Under the pieces are notes generated by a model. The model saw only the letters and a list, made by a program, of their open reading frames with translations, had not been told where the DNA came from and ran no database searches. A program made the position numbers and the translations under genes. A stretch of DNA of 64,000 nucleotides from Endozoicomonas ascidiicola (GTDB taxonomy: Bacteria; Pseudomonadota; Gammaproteobacteria; Pseudomonadales; Endozoicomonadaceae). Where the stretch lies: assembly GCF_001646945.1 (NCBI RefSeq), contig NZ_LUTV01000006.1, positions 371,491 to 435,490 of the forward strand, in the 5' to 3' direction. Of the stretch, positions 9,743 through 18,384 are shown in pieces (position 1 is the stretch's first letter; each line of letters opens with the position of its first letter).

Positions 9743-9998
9743 CCAAAGGCTGCTAAGAACAACATCATCAGGGATGTCTGAAAACAGGAAGCTAATCTAA
9801 TATAGTCCATACTTTCAAGAACTTGGCTCCCCATGTAGATTAACCAATTGTGATTTTTTTGAAAAAAAAGGCCGCTTCTGGTTCAACTGCCACTAAGGCT
9901 GTGCCATTATTGAGCAGATCCTTTTTAACTTTAATCCTGATAAGGGCACGTGCGTCCTGGCCGATATGATTCTTTGGCCAAACACAATGGAAACTGAT

Positions 9999-10739
9999 AT
10001 GAAAAAGGTTATGAGAATTTCTGCCCTGGCTGCGGCCGTGTTATTGGTAGCGGGCTGTCAGGATACTGCGCAAGAAGCGCCAAAAGCAGAAATCAAAACA
10101 GAACTGAAGACCGATGAGCAAAAAGCCGCTTACGCTATTGGCGCATCCATCGGGAATTTCGCCAGCCAGACCCTAAAGCAGCAAGATGAGCTGGGCGTTG
10201 CACTGGATCGTGATCTGGTCAAAACCGGCCTTTTGGACGCACTGGCTGGCCAGGAAATGATGAGCGAAGAAGAAATGGGTGCAGCCCTTCGTGCTCATGA
10301 GCAAAAAATGAACACAGTCGTTCAGGAAAAAGCCAAAGAAAAGCGTGAGGCAACTCTGCAATCTGGCGCTAAATACCTGGAAGACAATGCCAAGAAAGAA
10401 GGCGTTACTGTCACAGATTCTGGCCTTCAGTATGAAGTGGTTAAGCAGGGCGATGGCGCCAAGCCAGTTGCCGCAGACACCGTTACTGTTCATTACACCG
10501 GCAAGCTGACCGACGGCACTGTATTTGACAGCAGTAAAGAGCGCGGTCAACCAGCAACCTTCCCTCTGGCTAATGTGATCAAAGGCTGGACCGAAGGTGT
10601 GGCTCTGATGCCAGTCGGCTCTGAATACCGCCTGACCATCCCTGCTGAGCTAGCTTACGGCGATCAGGAAGTAGGCTCTATTCCTGCCGGGTCCGTTCTG
10701 GTGTTTGATGTTGAGCTGATCAGCATTGAAGGCAAATAA
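9999..10739 (+). CDS. FKBP-type peptidyl-prolyl isomerase lipoprotein (FkpA/Mip-like)
   Basis: A 246-residue lipoprotein. Signal peptide and lipobox LVAGC are followed by a helical dimerisation domain (residues about 30-130) and a C-terminal FKBP domain (VHYTGKLTDGTVFDSS, VIKGWTEGV, IPAELAYG). It should catalyse proline isomerisation and assist folding in the periplasm. Homologues include E. coli FkpA and the Legionella surface protein Mip. I chose the ATG at 9999, which directly precedes the basic signal-peptide start and has GGAA eight bases upstream. An ATG at 9966 would put a non-signal extension in front. Confidence 0.9.
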   Translation: MKKVMRISALAAAVLLVAGCQDTAQEAPKAEIKTELKTDEQKAAYAIGASIGNFASQTLKQQDELGVALDRDLVKTGLLDALAGQEMMSEEEMGAALRAHEQKMNTVVQEKAKEKREATLQSGAKYLEDNAKKEGVTVTDSGLQYEVVKQGDGAKPVAADTVTVHYTGKLTDGTVFDSSKERGQPATFPLANVIKGWTEGVALMPVGSEYRLTIPAELAYGDQEVGSIPAGSVLVFDVELISIEGK

Positions 10740-10756
10740 GCTTCAACTCTTGATTT

Positions 10757-10785
10757 GGGCAAAGCGCTTAGCTTTGCCCAATCTT
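10757..10785 (+). terminator. hairpin after the FKBP gene
   Basis: A nine-base-pair perfect stem (GGGCAAAGC/GCTTTGCCC) with a five-base loop is followed only by a weak AATCTTTG tail. It may terminate partially, or stabilise the 3' end ahead of the small gene at 10800. Confidence 0.5.
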
Positions 10786-10799
10786 TGTAAAGAACCCTC

Positions 10800-10973
10800 A
10801 TGAAACTGATATCAATCCTCGTCATCCTGTTTATCAGCCTGTTTGTTGTCGTCAAACTCACTGAAAAACACGGCAAACCAATGACTGCTGAGCAGCAAAG
10901 CAAGCTGTCGCGCATAGCCATGGTTCTCATTTTTGTCATGATAGTCGCCGGACTGATCAAGTCTTGCAGTTAA
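10800..10973 (+). CDS. 57-residue membrane protein
   Basis: A small open frame with two hydrophobic helices (residues about 3-19 and 39-53) around a charged, glutamine-rich middle (TEKHGKPMTAEQQSKLSR), ending in KSCS. It resembles no family I can name. Support comes from its regular two-helix layout and its position, 60 bp after the FKBP gene on the same strand with no other use for the space. Only AAAGAA lies at the ribosome-site position, which is weak. Confidence 0.55.
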   Translation: MKLISILVILFISLFVVVKLTEKHGKPMTAEQQSKLSRIAMVLIFVMIVAGLIKSCS

Positions 10974-11123
10974 CCACCCCTTTATTTCTTATAACGAATC
11001 CTTATTCAAAACGTTTCATCCTCTCCTGAACAAATATTGATCTGGATCGATAAAAACACTCGGTCGATAGGTCTATGATGATGCATACATTCGGAAAACA
11101 TCCCCTGATAAAGGAGCTGCACA

Positions 11124-11888
11124 ATGAGTGACAGTGAAGTGTTTCATCTTGGCCTGAATCGCGAAATGCTTAAAGGCGCCGAGCTGGCTATCGTTCCTGG
11201 TGATCCGGAGCGGGTTCAACGTATTGCTGAACTGATGGACAACCCTGTCAAACTGGCAAGCCACAGAGAGTTTGTTACCTGGCGAGCGGAAGTGGACGGC
11301 AAGTCTGTGGTCGTGTGTTCTACCGGCATTGGAGGTCCTTCTACATCCATTGCCGTGGAAGAACTCGCCCAGCTTGGAATTCGTACCTTTCTTCGGGTCG
11401 GTACCACCGGAGCCATTCAACCACAGATCAATGTTGGTGATGTCATCATCACTACTGGCTCCGTTCGATTAGACGGCGCCAGTCTTCATTTTGCACCGCT
11501 TAGCTACCCGGCAGTGGCTGACTTTGCCTGCACTCGAGCAATGGTTGATGTCGCCATTGAAAATAATTTGACTTATTGGACAGGCATTACGGCGTCCAGT
11601 GACACTTTCTACCCTGGGCAGGAGCGTTACGACACCTATACAAAACGTGTCAGAAAGAAGTACCAGGGCTTGATGGAGGAATGGCAATCCATGGGTGTGC
11701 TGAACTATGAAATGGAATCCGCCACCTTGTTAACCATGTGCGCCACCATGGGTCTTCGAGCGGCTTGTGTAGCTGGTGTTATTGTTAATCGCACCTGCAA
11801 CGAAATACCGGACACAGAAAGACTGGCCAGTGTTGAACCGAACGCCATCAATACCGTGGTAGCGGCAGCACGCTCACTGTTGAAATAG
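11124..11888 (+). CDS. udp: uridine phosphorylase
   Basis: A 254-residue cytosolic enzyme of the PNP/UDP family that converts uridine and phosphate to uracil and ribose 1-phosphate in pyrimidine salvage. Markers are the phosphate-binding [30 protein letters not shown] and the nucleoside segment [13 protein letters not shown]. Its length matches E. coli Udp (253). AAGGAG lies about eight bases before the ATG. It is followed by a strong terminator and appears monocistronic. Confidence 0.95.
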   Translation: MSDSEVFHLGLNREMLKGAELAIVPGDPERVQRIAELMDNPVKLASHREFVTWRAEVDGKSVVVCSTGIGGPSTSIAVEELAQLGIRTFLRVGTTGAIQPQINVGDVIITTGSVRLDGASLHFAPLSYPAVADFACTRAMVDVAIENNLTYWTGITASSDTFYPGQERYDTYTKRVRKKYQGLMEEWQSMGVLNYEMESATLLTMCATMGLRAACVAGVIVNRTCNEIPDTERLASVEPNAINTVVAAARSLLK

Positions 11889-11903
11889 CATTCATTTATA
11901 CAG

Positions 11904-11927
11904 AAAAGCCTGCACCGCAGGCTTTTT
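11904..11927 (+). terminator. terminator between udp and the CBS gene, probably bidirectional
   Basis: AAAAGCCTGC-ACC-GCAGGCTTTT is a ten-base-pair stem flanked by A on one side and T on the other, so it can serve udp on the plus strand and the convergent CBS gene on the minus strand. Confidence 0.85.
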
Positions 11928-12339
11928 ACGCATAAGAAACACAACTTTTCAAAGACTGATTCAGCGCCCTCAAAATATCCTGCCTGGCAACAATACCAAT
12001 TAAACGACCATTCTCAATGACTGGGTAAACCTTAGGCTTATTGCCAGACATCTTCTGAGCGATATCAATAATCGAATCTTCCGGGCTCACCGATAGAGGA
12101 CTTTCGTGCATCACATCTTTCACATGCAACCGGCTATCGCAATGATAAGAGCCACTGATCAAATGTGGAATGCAATCAAACTCGGATAAAAAACCAACCA
12201 ACTGTTGATGATCATCCACCACAGGCAATCCGGATACATTAGCAGACAACAGCTGATCAACCGCATCACCAAGTTTGCTGTCCGATGAAAGCGGGTTAAT
12301 ATTTCTTCGTAAAATATCCCTGACAATGTTCATATTCAT
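11926..12339 (-). CDS. two-CBS-domain protein
   Basis: A 137-residue protein made of a tandem CBS pair: SGLPVVDDHQQLVGFLSEFD in the first and KVYPVIENGRLIGIVARQDIL in the second, with VKDVM opening the second repeat. Such pairs bind adenosine nucleotides and act as energy or redox sensors. No partner enzyme is fused or adjacent, so its target is unknown. Confidence 0.85.
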   Translation of the reverse strand: MNMNIVRDILRRNINPLSSDSKLGDAVDQLLSANVSGLPVVDDHQQLVGFLSEFDCIPHLISGSYHCDSRLHVKDVMHESPLSVSPEDSIIDIAQKMSGNKPKVYPVIENGRLIGIVARQDILRALNQSLKSCVSYA

Positions 12340-12450
12340 TCACTCCAATGCAGTCATAAATACTGTATTCAGCATGGGAGAACAGTGAGAAAACAGCCAA
12401 TAATTTCTAGCTTTTCCCCCCATAGTTAAAATTCATTAAATACAACACGC

Positions 12451-13071
12451 TCATTGTTTCACAGCTAACACTTGAACAATATCGGTTGCTACCAGCCCCC
12501 ACACCTGACTGAGTGTTTCCACATAACCGCTATCAGGCTCAGTGTCTGTATATGGCTTGTTATACACTGCTTGCCTGTGGGCAACTGTCTGCCCTTCAAT
12601 ATCCTCCAGTGTCCACCCAGCCATAAGGTTAAGCTGTCCGCCGGCGATAGAAATCGATTGAACCTCAATCTTGGCAACCATCTCTGGTCGATGTTTGCGA
12701 AGCCAAGGGCCTGCACTGATCCAGACCTCTGTTCCGGAAGCTTTTTGCAGGTTTTCCGCCATAGCTCGCGTCATTAACTCAGATAATGGCTCACCCCAGC
12801 GATCCAGAGTCGAGCTGTGAATATTGACACCACCATCGCTCCAGACCAACTGCCTTTTGTCCAGCCAACCAGCAACACTCACAGGAAAAACACCAACAGA
12901 CAATGGCAGTTTATCTATGTCTGTTACAACGTTCAGTTCTGAGTCAGCAATAAGCCTGTAGTTGTGGAAGGCAGGATTTGAAGAAACGCACCCCGCCAAC
13001 ACCACAACAAAACAAACCATCAGAACTTTTATAAGCATCAGGCGAACCAACAACGGATTATGCGCTCTCAC
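12451..13071 (-). CDS. PqiC-like ABC-transport auxiliary lipoprotein
   Basis: A 206-residue outer-membrane lipoprotein (signal peptide, lipobox VLAGC) of the PqiC/ABC_trans_aux type. It is the last gene of a lipid-transport operon and overlaps the MCE gene by four bases, so the two are translationally coupled. Its probable role is to connect the MCE complex to the outer membrane. Homology is judged from the lipobox, the size, DKLPLSVGVFPV early in the mature part, and context. Confidence 0.75.
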   Translation of the reverse strand: MRAHNPLLVRLMLIKVLMVCFVVVLAGCVSSNPAFHNYRLIADSELNVVTDIDKLPLSVGVFPVSVAGWLDKRQLVWSDGGVNIHSSTLDRWGEPLSELMTRAMAENLQKASGTEVWISAGPWLRKHRPEMVAKIEVQSISIAGGQLNLMAGWTLEDIEGQTVAHRQAVYNKPYTDTEPDSGYVETLSQVWGLVATDIVQVLAVKQ

Positions 13072-14024
13072 AATGGTTCTCCCACTGACCGACCAAAAAT
13101 AATAGCATCAGGTTCACGGCGCAGCATATTAGCCAAATCACCCATAGCCCTAGATGCACGACTGATGTCTGTCGCACTCTGTTGCAACTGGAACATAAGC
13201 GGAGAATCAGGATTGAGCGTATCCTGCGCTGCTTCCATGGCTTTCTCCAACTGAACCAACGACCGGTTTAACTGACGGGTGGTTGCTGGCAACTCGGTTT
13301 GAAGCAACGTAGTGACCTCACCGGCATCTTTTGCCATGGACGCAAATTCTTCGCGAATACCTGCCATATCCGCACTCATCTCTTCCGACATAGCCCCCAT
13401 ACTGACAAACGCCTTGCCCACATCTTCAATCAAATTATTCATGCGAGCATCACTGGTAAGCGCTTCCAGGTTGTCCAGAGTGTCTTTGAGGCTTTCCGCC
13501 ATTTCTGCCAGATTGATACTTTGAAAACGCTCCAAAAATTCATCCAGATCGTTAGGAACCGTCGGGATTTGCGGGTAACGGGTATTGTATGGCTGGAGCA
13601 AGGGTTTATTGTTAAAAAAGTCTACTTCGATATAGAGCAGCCCGGTTAACAGACTTTGCAGGCCAATCTGAGCACTCAACCCCTGTCGTATTAGCTGCCC
13701 CAGTACATCATGCTCCTCACCGGTTCCCTGCTCGCTGATGGCATCGGGATACATATCGACGGTGACGACATTCAGCACTTTCTGGTGATTGTTGTATAAC
13801 CGTGTATTAATGCTGACAACTTCACCTAGCTTCACACCCTGAAGCGTGACGGGAGCGCCCACATTCAGTCCCTTAATCGACGTATCAAAAAGAATTTGAT
13901 ACCGCTGCACTTCTTTTTTTGAAAAACCATCGGTGTTTAAAAACAGCGCCAAACCAATCATCATGGCGAAAATGGCAATAACAAAGATACCCACAGAGAC
14001 AGAAACGGACTTTTTATTCATCAA
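13068..14024 (-). CDS. MCE/MlaD-family lipid-binding protein
   Basis: A 318-residue protein with one N-terminal membrane anchor (residues about 8-29) and an MCE domain (FDTSIKGLNVGAPVTLQGVKLGEV), followed by a long helical tail. It should form a periplasmic ring that carries phospholipids or other hydrophobic substrates between membranes. It lies three bases after the ATPase gene in a permease-ATPase-MCE-lipoprotein operon. At 318 residues it is longer than MlaD (183) and shorter than PqiB. Confidence 0.85.
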   Translation of the reverse strand: MMNKKSVSVSVGIFVIAIFAMMIGLALFLNTDGFSKKEVQRYQILFDTSIKGLNVGAPVTLQGVKLGEVVSINTRLYNNHQKVLNVVTVDMYPDAISEQGTGEEHDVLGQLIRQGLSAQIGLQSLLTGLLYIEVDFFNNKPLLQPYNTRYPQIPTVPNDLDEFLERFQSINLAEMAESLKDTLDNLEALTSDARMNNLIEDVGKAFVSMGAMSEEMSADMAGIREEFASMAKDAGEVTTLLQTELPATTRQLNRSLVQLEKAMEAAQDTLNPDSPLMFQLQQSATDISRASRAMGDLANMLRREPDAIIFGRSVGEPL

Positions 14025-14027
14025 CGG

Positions 14028-14861
14028 TTAAACACCTGCACGACGATCAGCATGTAATGGTTGAGGCTCTGCACCTTTGGCAGACTCACCCGAGTACTCC
14101 CCGCGGGAAAGAAACGCTCGAACTGTATTGTGCTGACTGTGATTTAGCATATCTGATGGTGAACCGGTATCCAGTTGAGTTTTAGTTTCGGCATCAAGGT
14201 ACACACCATTATTGCCAATGGCAAAAATACTGGCCAGTTCGTGGGTCACAATCACGATGGTGGCGCCAGTAGAATCTCGTAATTGAAGTATTAATTCATC
14301 GAGTCGACGAGCACTGAGAGGGTCCAGACCGGCAGAAGGTTCGTCAAAGAAAAGAATCTCGGGATCAAGGGCAATGGCTCTGGCCAATCCCGCACGTTTT
14401 GCCATACCACCACTGATTTGTGATGGGTAATAATCTTCAAAACCCGCCAATCCCACCAGCGACAATTTATAACGAGCTAATTCTCGCATACTGCGTCGCC
14501 CCAGTGACGTGTATTGCTCCAGAGGCAGTGCAATATTTTCCGCCAGAGTTTTATCACTGAACAACGCGCCCCCCTGATAAGTGACGCCCCAGCGCTTGCG
14601 CATTTCTAGCTGTTTTTCAGACGTCGCTGAAAAGTAACTTTGCCCCTGAAACAGAATATCTCCCTCTGCCGGCTGAAAAAGGCCAATCATATGTTTGAGC
14701 AAGGTGCTTTTACCGCAACCACTGCCCCCCATAATGACAAACACATCACCTCGATTTATCGTGAAGTTCAAGTTGGCCTGAATCAGATTACTGCCATATG
14801 TCATGGTCAGGTTTTGGGCTTCAACTATCACGTTTATCATATTATTTTCTGATGACGACAC
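14028..14861 (-). CDS. ABC transporter ATPase, MlaF-like
   Basis: A 277-residue ATPase with Walker A GGSGCGKST, the signature ISGGMAKRAGLARAI (SGGM form, typical of MlaF-type ATPases), Walker B EILFFDEPSAGLDP and the switch histidine in VTHEL. It should energise the MlaE-like permease encoded two bases upstream. The operon order permease-ATPase-MCE-lipoprotein differs from E. coli mlaFEDCB. Confidence 0.9.
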   Translation of the reverse strand: MSSSENNMINVIVEAQNLTMTYGSNLIQANLNFTINRGDVFVIMGGSGCGKSTLLKHMIGLFQPAEGDILFQGQSYFSATSEKQLEMRKRWGVTYQGGALFSDKTLAENIALPLEQYTSLGRRSMRELARYKLSLVGLAGFEDYYPSQISGGMAKRAGLARAIALDPEILFFDEPSAGLDPLSARRLDELILQLRDSTGATIVIVTHELASIFAIGNNGVYLDAETKTQLDTGSPSDMLNHSQHNTVRAFLSRGEYSGESAKGAEPQPLHADRRAGV

Positions 14862-14863
14862 GC

Positions 14864-15973
14864 TTAAACCCCCAACTTAAAGTAAAGAATGTTTAAGCCA
14901 GCATCTGCTACCACCAGATAAATAATGGCTGTAACCACTGCATTCGTCGTGGCCTGCCCCACAGCGGCGGAAGAACGACCGCAGGCCAGACCTGCACGAC
15001 ACCCGGCCATCGCAATCAGCAAGGCAAAAACGACACTTTTGATCACCCCGGTCAAAATGTCCGTATAGGTAATGGCTTCTCTCAGTTGATGCAGATACAT
15101 CAGCCAGGTGACGTCCATACTGGTGGCGACCAAACCACCGCCCACCATCCCCAGCACATTACTGTAGAGCGTCAATAATGGCATCATCAATAACAATGCC
15201 AGCGTTCTTGGCAGCACCAGATAATCCATGGGTTTTATGCCCAGCGTGGTCAAGGCATCAATTTCTTCATTAACCTGCATGGTTCCGAGCTGCGCAGCAT
15301 AGGCGGCACCGGTCCGGCCAGACATAATAATGGCCGTCATCAATGCCCCCATTTCCCGAACCATACCAACGCCCACTAAATCGGACACATAGATTTCAGC
15401 ACCGAACTGCCGCAACTGAACCACCCCGAGATAGGCGAGAATCATGCCGACAAGAACACTCTGCAGAGAAACAATAGGAATGGCTGAGGGACCCGCTTGA
15501 TGACAAAAACTGACAATATCCAGCCAGCGGGCAGAACCCTTTCCTGCAATCCAGCGAACCATGGTCAATGCAAGCTCACCAAGAAAGGCGAGAAAGTTGA
15601 TAACACCATCACCCACATGGGTTATCCATTGGGAAGCAGTGCCTGCAAGAGAACGTTTTCTTTTTGGCTGGGCTTTGTTCGCAGGGACAGCGTTCGCCAG
15701 CCTGAAAAGATCACCGACATCATCAGGCAGACCCGACAAATCAAAGCGACACTGGGTGTTAGCCTGACAGGCCATTAGGTACGCCAACAGCCTGGAATCC
15801 CAACAGAAATGATCACCCGCTTTAAACAACAATGTACCAGACTGCCCATGGGTACGTTTTGAGGGAAGCTCATCCTGACCCGGAATATCCGCCCCTATCG
15901 TCCATGAGCCATTCAACGTGACCACAATCTCAGTGTCAGACAGCTGTTTAATGGTCAGTGTCGCCTGATTCAT
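14864..15973 (-). CDS. MlaE-family permease with N-terminal STAS domain
   Basis: A 369-residue protein in two parts. Residues 1-100 form a STAS-like domain; the rest is an MlaE/YrbE permease with the family segment GRTGAAYAAQLGTMQVNEEIDALTTLGI (quoted here in two pieces: GRTGAAYAAQLGTM and NEEIDALTTLGI). In E. coli the STAS protein MlaB is separate; here the same role appears fused to the permease. It is the first gene of the lipid-transport operon and starts 21 bases after argR, so cotranscription with argR is possible. Confidence 0.88.
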   Translation of the reverse strand: MNQATLTIKQLSDTEIVVTLNGSWTIGADIPGQDELPSKRTHGQSGTLLFKAGDHFCWDSRLLAYLMACQANTQCRFDLSGLPDDVGDLFRLANAVPANKAQPKRKRSLAGTASQWITHVGDGVINFLAFLGELALTMVRWIAGKGSARWLDIVSFCHQAGPSAIPIVSLQSVLVGMILAYLGVVQLRQFGAEIYVSDLVGVGMVREMGALMTAIIMSGRTGAAYAAQLGTMQVNEEIDALTTLGIKPMDYLVLPRTLALLLMMPLLTLYSNVLGMVGGGLVATSMDVTWLMYLHQLREAITYTDILTGVIKSVVFALLIAMAGCRAGLACGRSSAAVGQATTNAVVTAIIYLVVADAGLNILYFKLGV

Positions 15974-15994
15974 TTTTATTGGGACCTGTAATAA

Positions 15995-16453
15995 TCAGCT
16001 GAACAGTTCAGAAATGTTTCTGGTAATCTCATCAACATCCTGAATGGTGGTGGGAACAACAAGAATCGTATCATCTCCGGCAACACAACCCATAATCCCA
16101 CCCTTGGTGCCAATGGAATCCAGCAACCGTGCAATCATCTGGGCAGCACCAGGGCTGGTTTTGATCACAATCATCGTTTCGTTGTGGGCAATATCTTCAA
16201 CGAGGTCTTTAACGGCAATACTGGAATCCAGTTTGCCCATTTCCGGAGGCAGGCAGTAAACCAGATCATTGAGCGCATTACGGGCACGAACCGCCCCAAA
16301 GCGGCTCAACATTCGTGAGACTTTCGACTGACTGATATTTTCAAAGCCCTGCTCCTGCAGGACGGAAACAATCTGCCCCTGGGAGCCACATCGTTCTTCT
16401 TTCAACAACTGGCGAAAAGCCAGAATCAGGGCATCCTGTTTTGGATGATTCAT
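15995..16453 (-). CDS. argR: arginine repressor
   Basis: A 152-residue regulator. The N-terminal winged helix-turn-helix ([20 protein letters not shown]) binds ARG boxes; the C-terminal hexamerisation and arginine-binding part holds [19 protein letters not shown]. Size and layout match E. coli ArgR (156). It is divergent from artP, with two ARG-box-like sites between them, which points to autoregulation and arginine-dependent repression of the transporter. Confidence 0.95.
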   Translation of the reverse strand: MNHPKQDALILAFRQLLKEERCGSQGQIVSVLQEQGFENISQSKVSRMLSRFGAVRARNALNDLVYCLPPEMGKLDSSIAVKDLVEDIAHNETMIVIKTSPGAAQMIARLLDSIGTKGGIMGCVAGDDTILVVPTTIQDVDEITRNISELFS

Positions 16454-16509
16454 ATCAGCGACACAACCTGTGTAATGTTCATCAATAATAATGACTGACG
16501 GCTCTATTG

Positions 16510-16548
16510 TGAATATTATTTACCAGCCGAAATGAATAGTTATTCATT
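16510..16548. promoter_or_regulatory. ARG boxes between argR and artP
   Basis: TGAATAGTTATTCA at 16533-16546, inside AA...TT flanks, is a near-ideal ARG box (TGAAT-N4-ATTCA). A weaker copy, TGAATATTATTTAC, lies at 16510-16523. The starts are 23 bases apart, slightly more than the usual tandem spacing of about 21. They fall between divergent argR and artP and should let ArgR control both. Confidence 0.8.
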
Positions 16549-16620
16549 TTTTTCTTGATTTTATCCATCTCAATCGATAACAATTCAGCCATAAATTCAG
16601 CGTTTAAGTAGATTCCGGCA

Positions 16621-17367
16621 ATGGGCATCGCAGTACAGAGCCTGAACAAGTCCTTTGGGAACCATCGGGTACTAAAAGACATCAGCTTCAGCATTCATAA
16701 AAGTGAAACCACCGTATTACTTGGCTCCAGCGGCGCGGGTAAAAGCACCTTGCTGCGCATGCTGAACCTCTTGGAAACACCGGATGATGGCACTCTCAAC
16801 GTAGCCAATATGGAATTTTCCTTCCACCGGGGCAGTGCATCTCACTCAAGTAAAACGCTTTCTCATAAAGCTGTCCAACTAAGACGCAAAGTAGGGATGG
16901 TCTTTCAGCAATACCACCTTTGGCCACATATGACCGTGTTGGACAATCTTATCGAAGCCCCAATCCAGCAGGGCATGTCAAAAACCGATGCGCTGGAAAA
17001 AGCCAATGCCCTGCTGCAACGGATGGGACTCCCTGATAAAGCACATGCATGGCCATCATCACTTTCCGGTGGTCAGCAGCAAAGAGTCGCCATTGCCCGA
17101 GCCCTGATGCTCTCACCTGAAGTGCTGCTGTTCGATGAACCAACGGCCGCTCTGGATCCTGCCATCACCAACCAGGTAGTCGACATTATTCAGGAGCTGG
17201 AAAGCGCCGGAATCACCATGGTGGTGGTCACTCACGAGGTAGACTTCGCTCGAAAAATCGCTAATCGCGTAGTCTATATGGAAAACGGTGAAATTGTCGA
17301 GAACGGCTCCGCAGAGCGATTCACCGCGCCTCAAACCCCAGCTTTCAAACGCTATTTACAACACTGA
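16621..17367 (+). CDS. artP: arginine ABC transporter ATPase
   Basis: A 248-residue polar amino acid ABC ATPase: Walker [12 protein letters not shown]-loop [15 protein letters not shown], signature [15 protein letters not shown], Walker [13 protein letters not shown] and switch histidine VTHEV. The ARG boxes upstream and the artI, artQ and artM-like genes downstream identify it as ArtP. The operon order P-I-Q-M matches E. coli. Confidence 0.92.
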   Translation: MGIAVQSLNKSFGNHRVLKDISFSIHKSETTVLLGSSGAGKSTLLRMLNLLETPDDGTLNVANMEFSFHRGSASHSSKTLSHKAVQLRRKVGMVFQQYHLWPHMTVLDNLIEAPIQQGMSKTDALEKANALLQRMGLPDKAHAWPSSLSGGQQQRVAIARALMLSPEVLLFDEPTAALDPAITNQVVDIIQELESAGITMVVVTHEVDFARKIANRVVYMENGEIVENGSAERFTAPQTPAFKRYLQH

Positions 17368-17380
17368 ACCACAAAACACA

Positions 17381-17462
17381 TATACCCAAAGGATTTCATG
17401 TTGCTACGCGGCGGCAATCGAGTGAAGCCAACAAAGTAGCAACTTGAAAGGCGACGGGTATA
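17381..17462. mobile_element. 82-bp palindromic MITE-like element between artP and artI
   Basis: Both ends read inward as TATACCC-N6-TTTCA-N-GTTGCTAC (27-bp imperfect inverted repeats), enclosing about 28 bp. The outer TA could be a target duplication. It has no coding capacity and would fold into a hairpin in the artP-artI mRNA. I recall similar TATACCC-ended repeats in other gammaproteobacteria but could not verify that. Confidence 0.7.
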
Positions 17463-17503
17463 ACCAGAAAATGCTGCCAAAAGCTGTAATAAGGAAAGCC
17501 ACC

Positions 17504-18274
17504 ATGAGAAAAACGACTATCGCCGTATTATTAACCTGCACTACCTTCACCGGAGTGACCTTTTCAAAATTTGCGGTAGCTCAGGATACGATTCGCTTTG
17601 GTATGGAAGCCACCTACCCTCCTTTTGAGTTCATCAATGAAAACAATGAGCTTGATGGGTTTGATGTAGAACTGGCCAATGCCATTTGCACAGAACTGAA
17701 GGCTAACTGTGAGTTCAACAACCAACCGTTTGATAGCTTAATTCCAGGCCTGAAATTTCGTCGGTTTGATGCGGTGATCTCCGGTATGGATATCACACCG
17801 ACAAGACTGGAGCAGGTGTCATTTAGCCAGCCTTATTATGAAAACTCCGCCATTTTCGTTGCAAGCAGCAAACAGCCGTTGACCAATCAAGCCGACCTCC
17901 ACAATAAAACCATCGGCGTACAAAATGGCAGCACCCACCAAAGTTACCTGATCGATAAGCTGGAACAAGATGGTGTGAAAATCCGTCCATACGACAGTTA
18001 TCAGAATGCACTGTTAGATATGACCAACGGGCGTATCGATGCCGTCTTTGCTGACACCGCGGTGGCTCGCGAGTGGCTGGCACAGCAAACACAAGGCGCA
18101 TTTAAAACGGTCGGTACAGAAGTTAAAGACGCCGACTACTTCGGAATGGGGATGGGTATTGCTACACGCAAAGACGATCCTTTGATGGAGAAGCTCAACA
18201 AAACGCTGACTGAAGTAAAAGCCAATGGTATTTACCAACAGCTCCACGCCAAATATTTTAATTCGGCAAAATAA
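17504..18274 (+). CDS. artI: arginine-binding periplasmic protein
   Basis: A 256-residue family 3 binding protein. A signal peptide is followed by the mature start (DTIRFGMEATYPPFEF), then DGFDVELANAIC, FDSLIPGLKFRRFDAVISGMDIT and IGVQNGSTHQSYL. It resembles ArtI/ArtJ of E. coli (243 residues). The ATG at 17504 has AAGGA eight bases upstream and begins the signal peptide; an ATG at 17444 falls in the preceding repeat element and is unlikely to be used. Which of ArtI or ArtJ it matches better cannot be settled by eye. Confidence 0.9.
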   Translation: MRKTTIAVLLTCTTFTGVTFSKFAVAQDTIRFGMEATYPPFEFINENNELDGFDVELANAICTELKANCEFNNQPFDSLIPGLKFRRFDAVISGMDITPTRLEQVSFSQPYYENSAIFVASSKQPLTNQADLHNKTIGVQNGSTHQSYLIDKLEQDGVKIRPYDSYQNALLDMTNGRIDAVFADTAVAREWLAQQTQGAFKTVGTEVKDADYFGMGMGIATRKDDPLMEKLNKTLTEVKANGIYQQLHAKYFNSAK

Positions 18275-18286
18275 ACATCTGAATCT

Positions 18287-18359
18287 TGCTCCCATTCCAG
18301 AGGGTGTCACAAAAGGCAGCGAGCGCAGCCCTTTTGCGACAGCCTCTCTAATGGGAGCA
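18287..18359. repeat. 73-bp palindromic repeat between artI and artQ
   Basis: Imperfect inverted repeats of about 30 bp, each beginning TGCTCCCATT and continuing through GAGG-TGTC-CAAAAGG, face each other around a short GC-rich loop. The RNA would fold into one long hairpin, which could act as a terminator-like barrier or mRNA stabiliser. It carries no gene and looks like a small dispersed repeat. Confidence 0.65.
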
Positions 18360-18384
18360 CATTACCTGATATTGTGAGGTCCCT

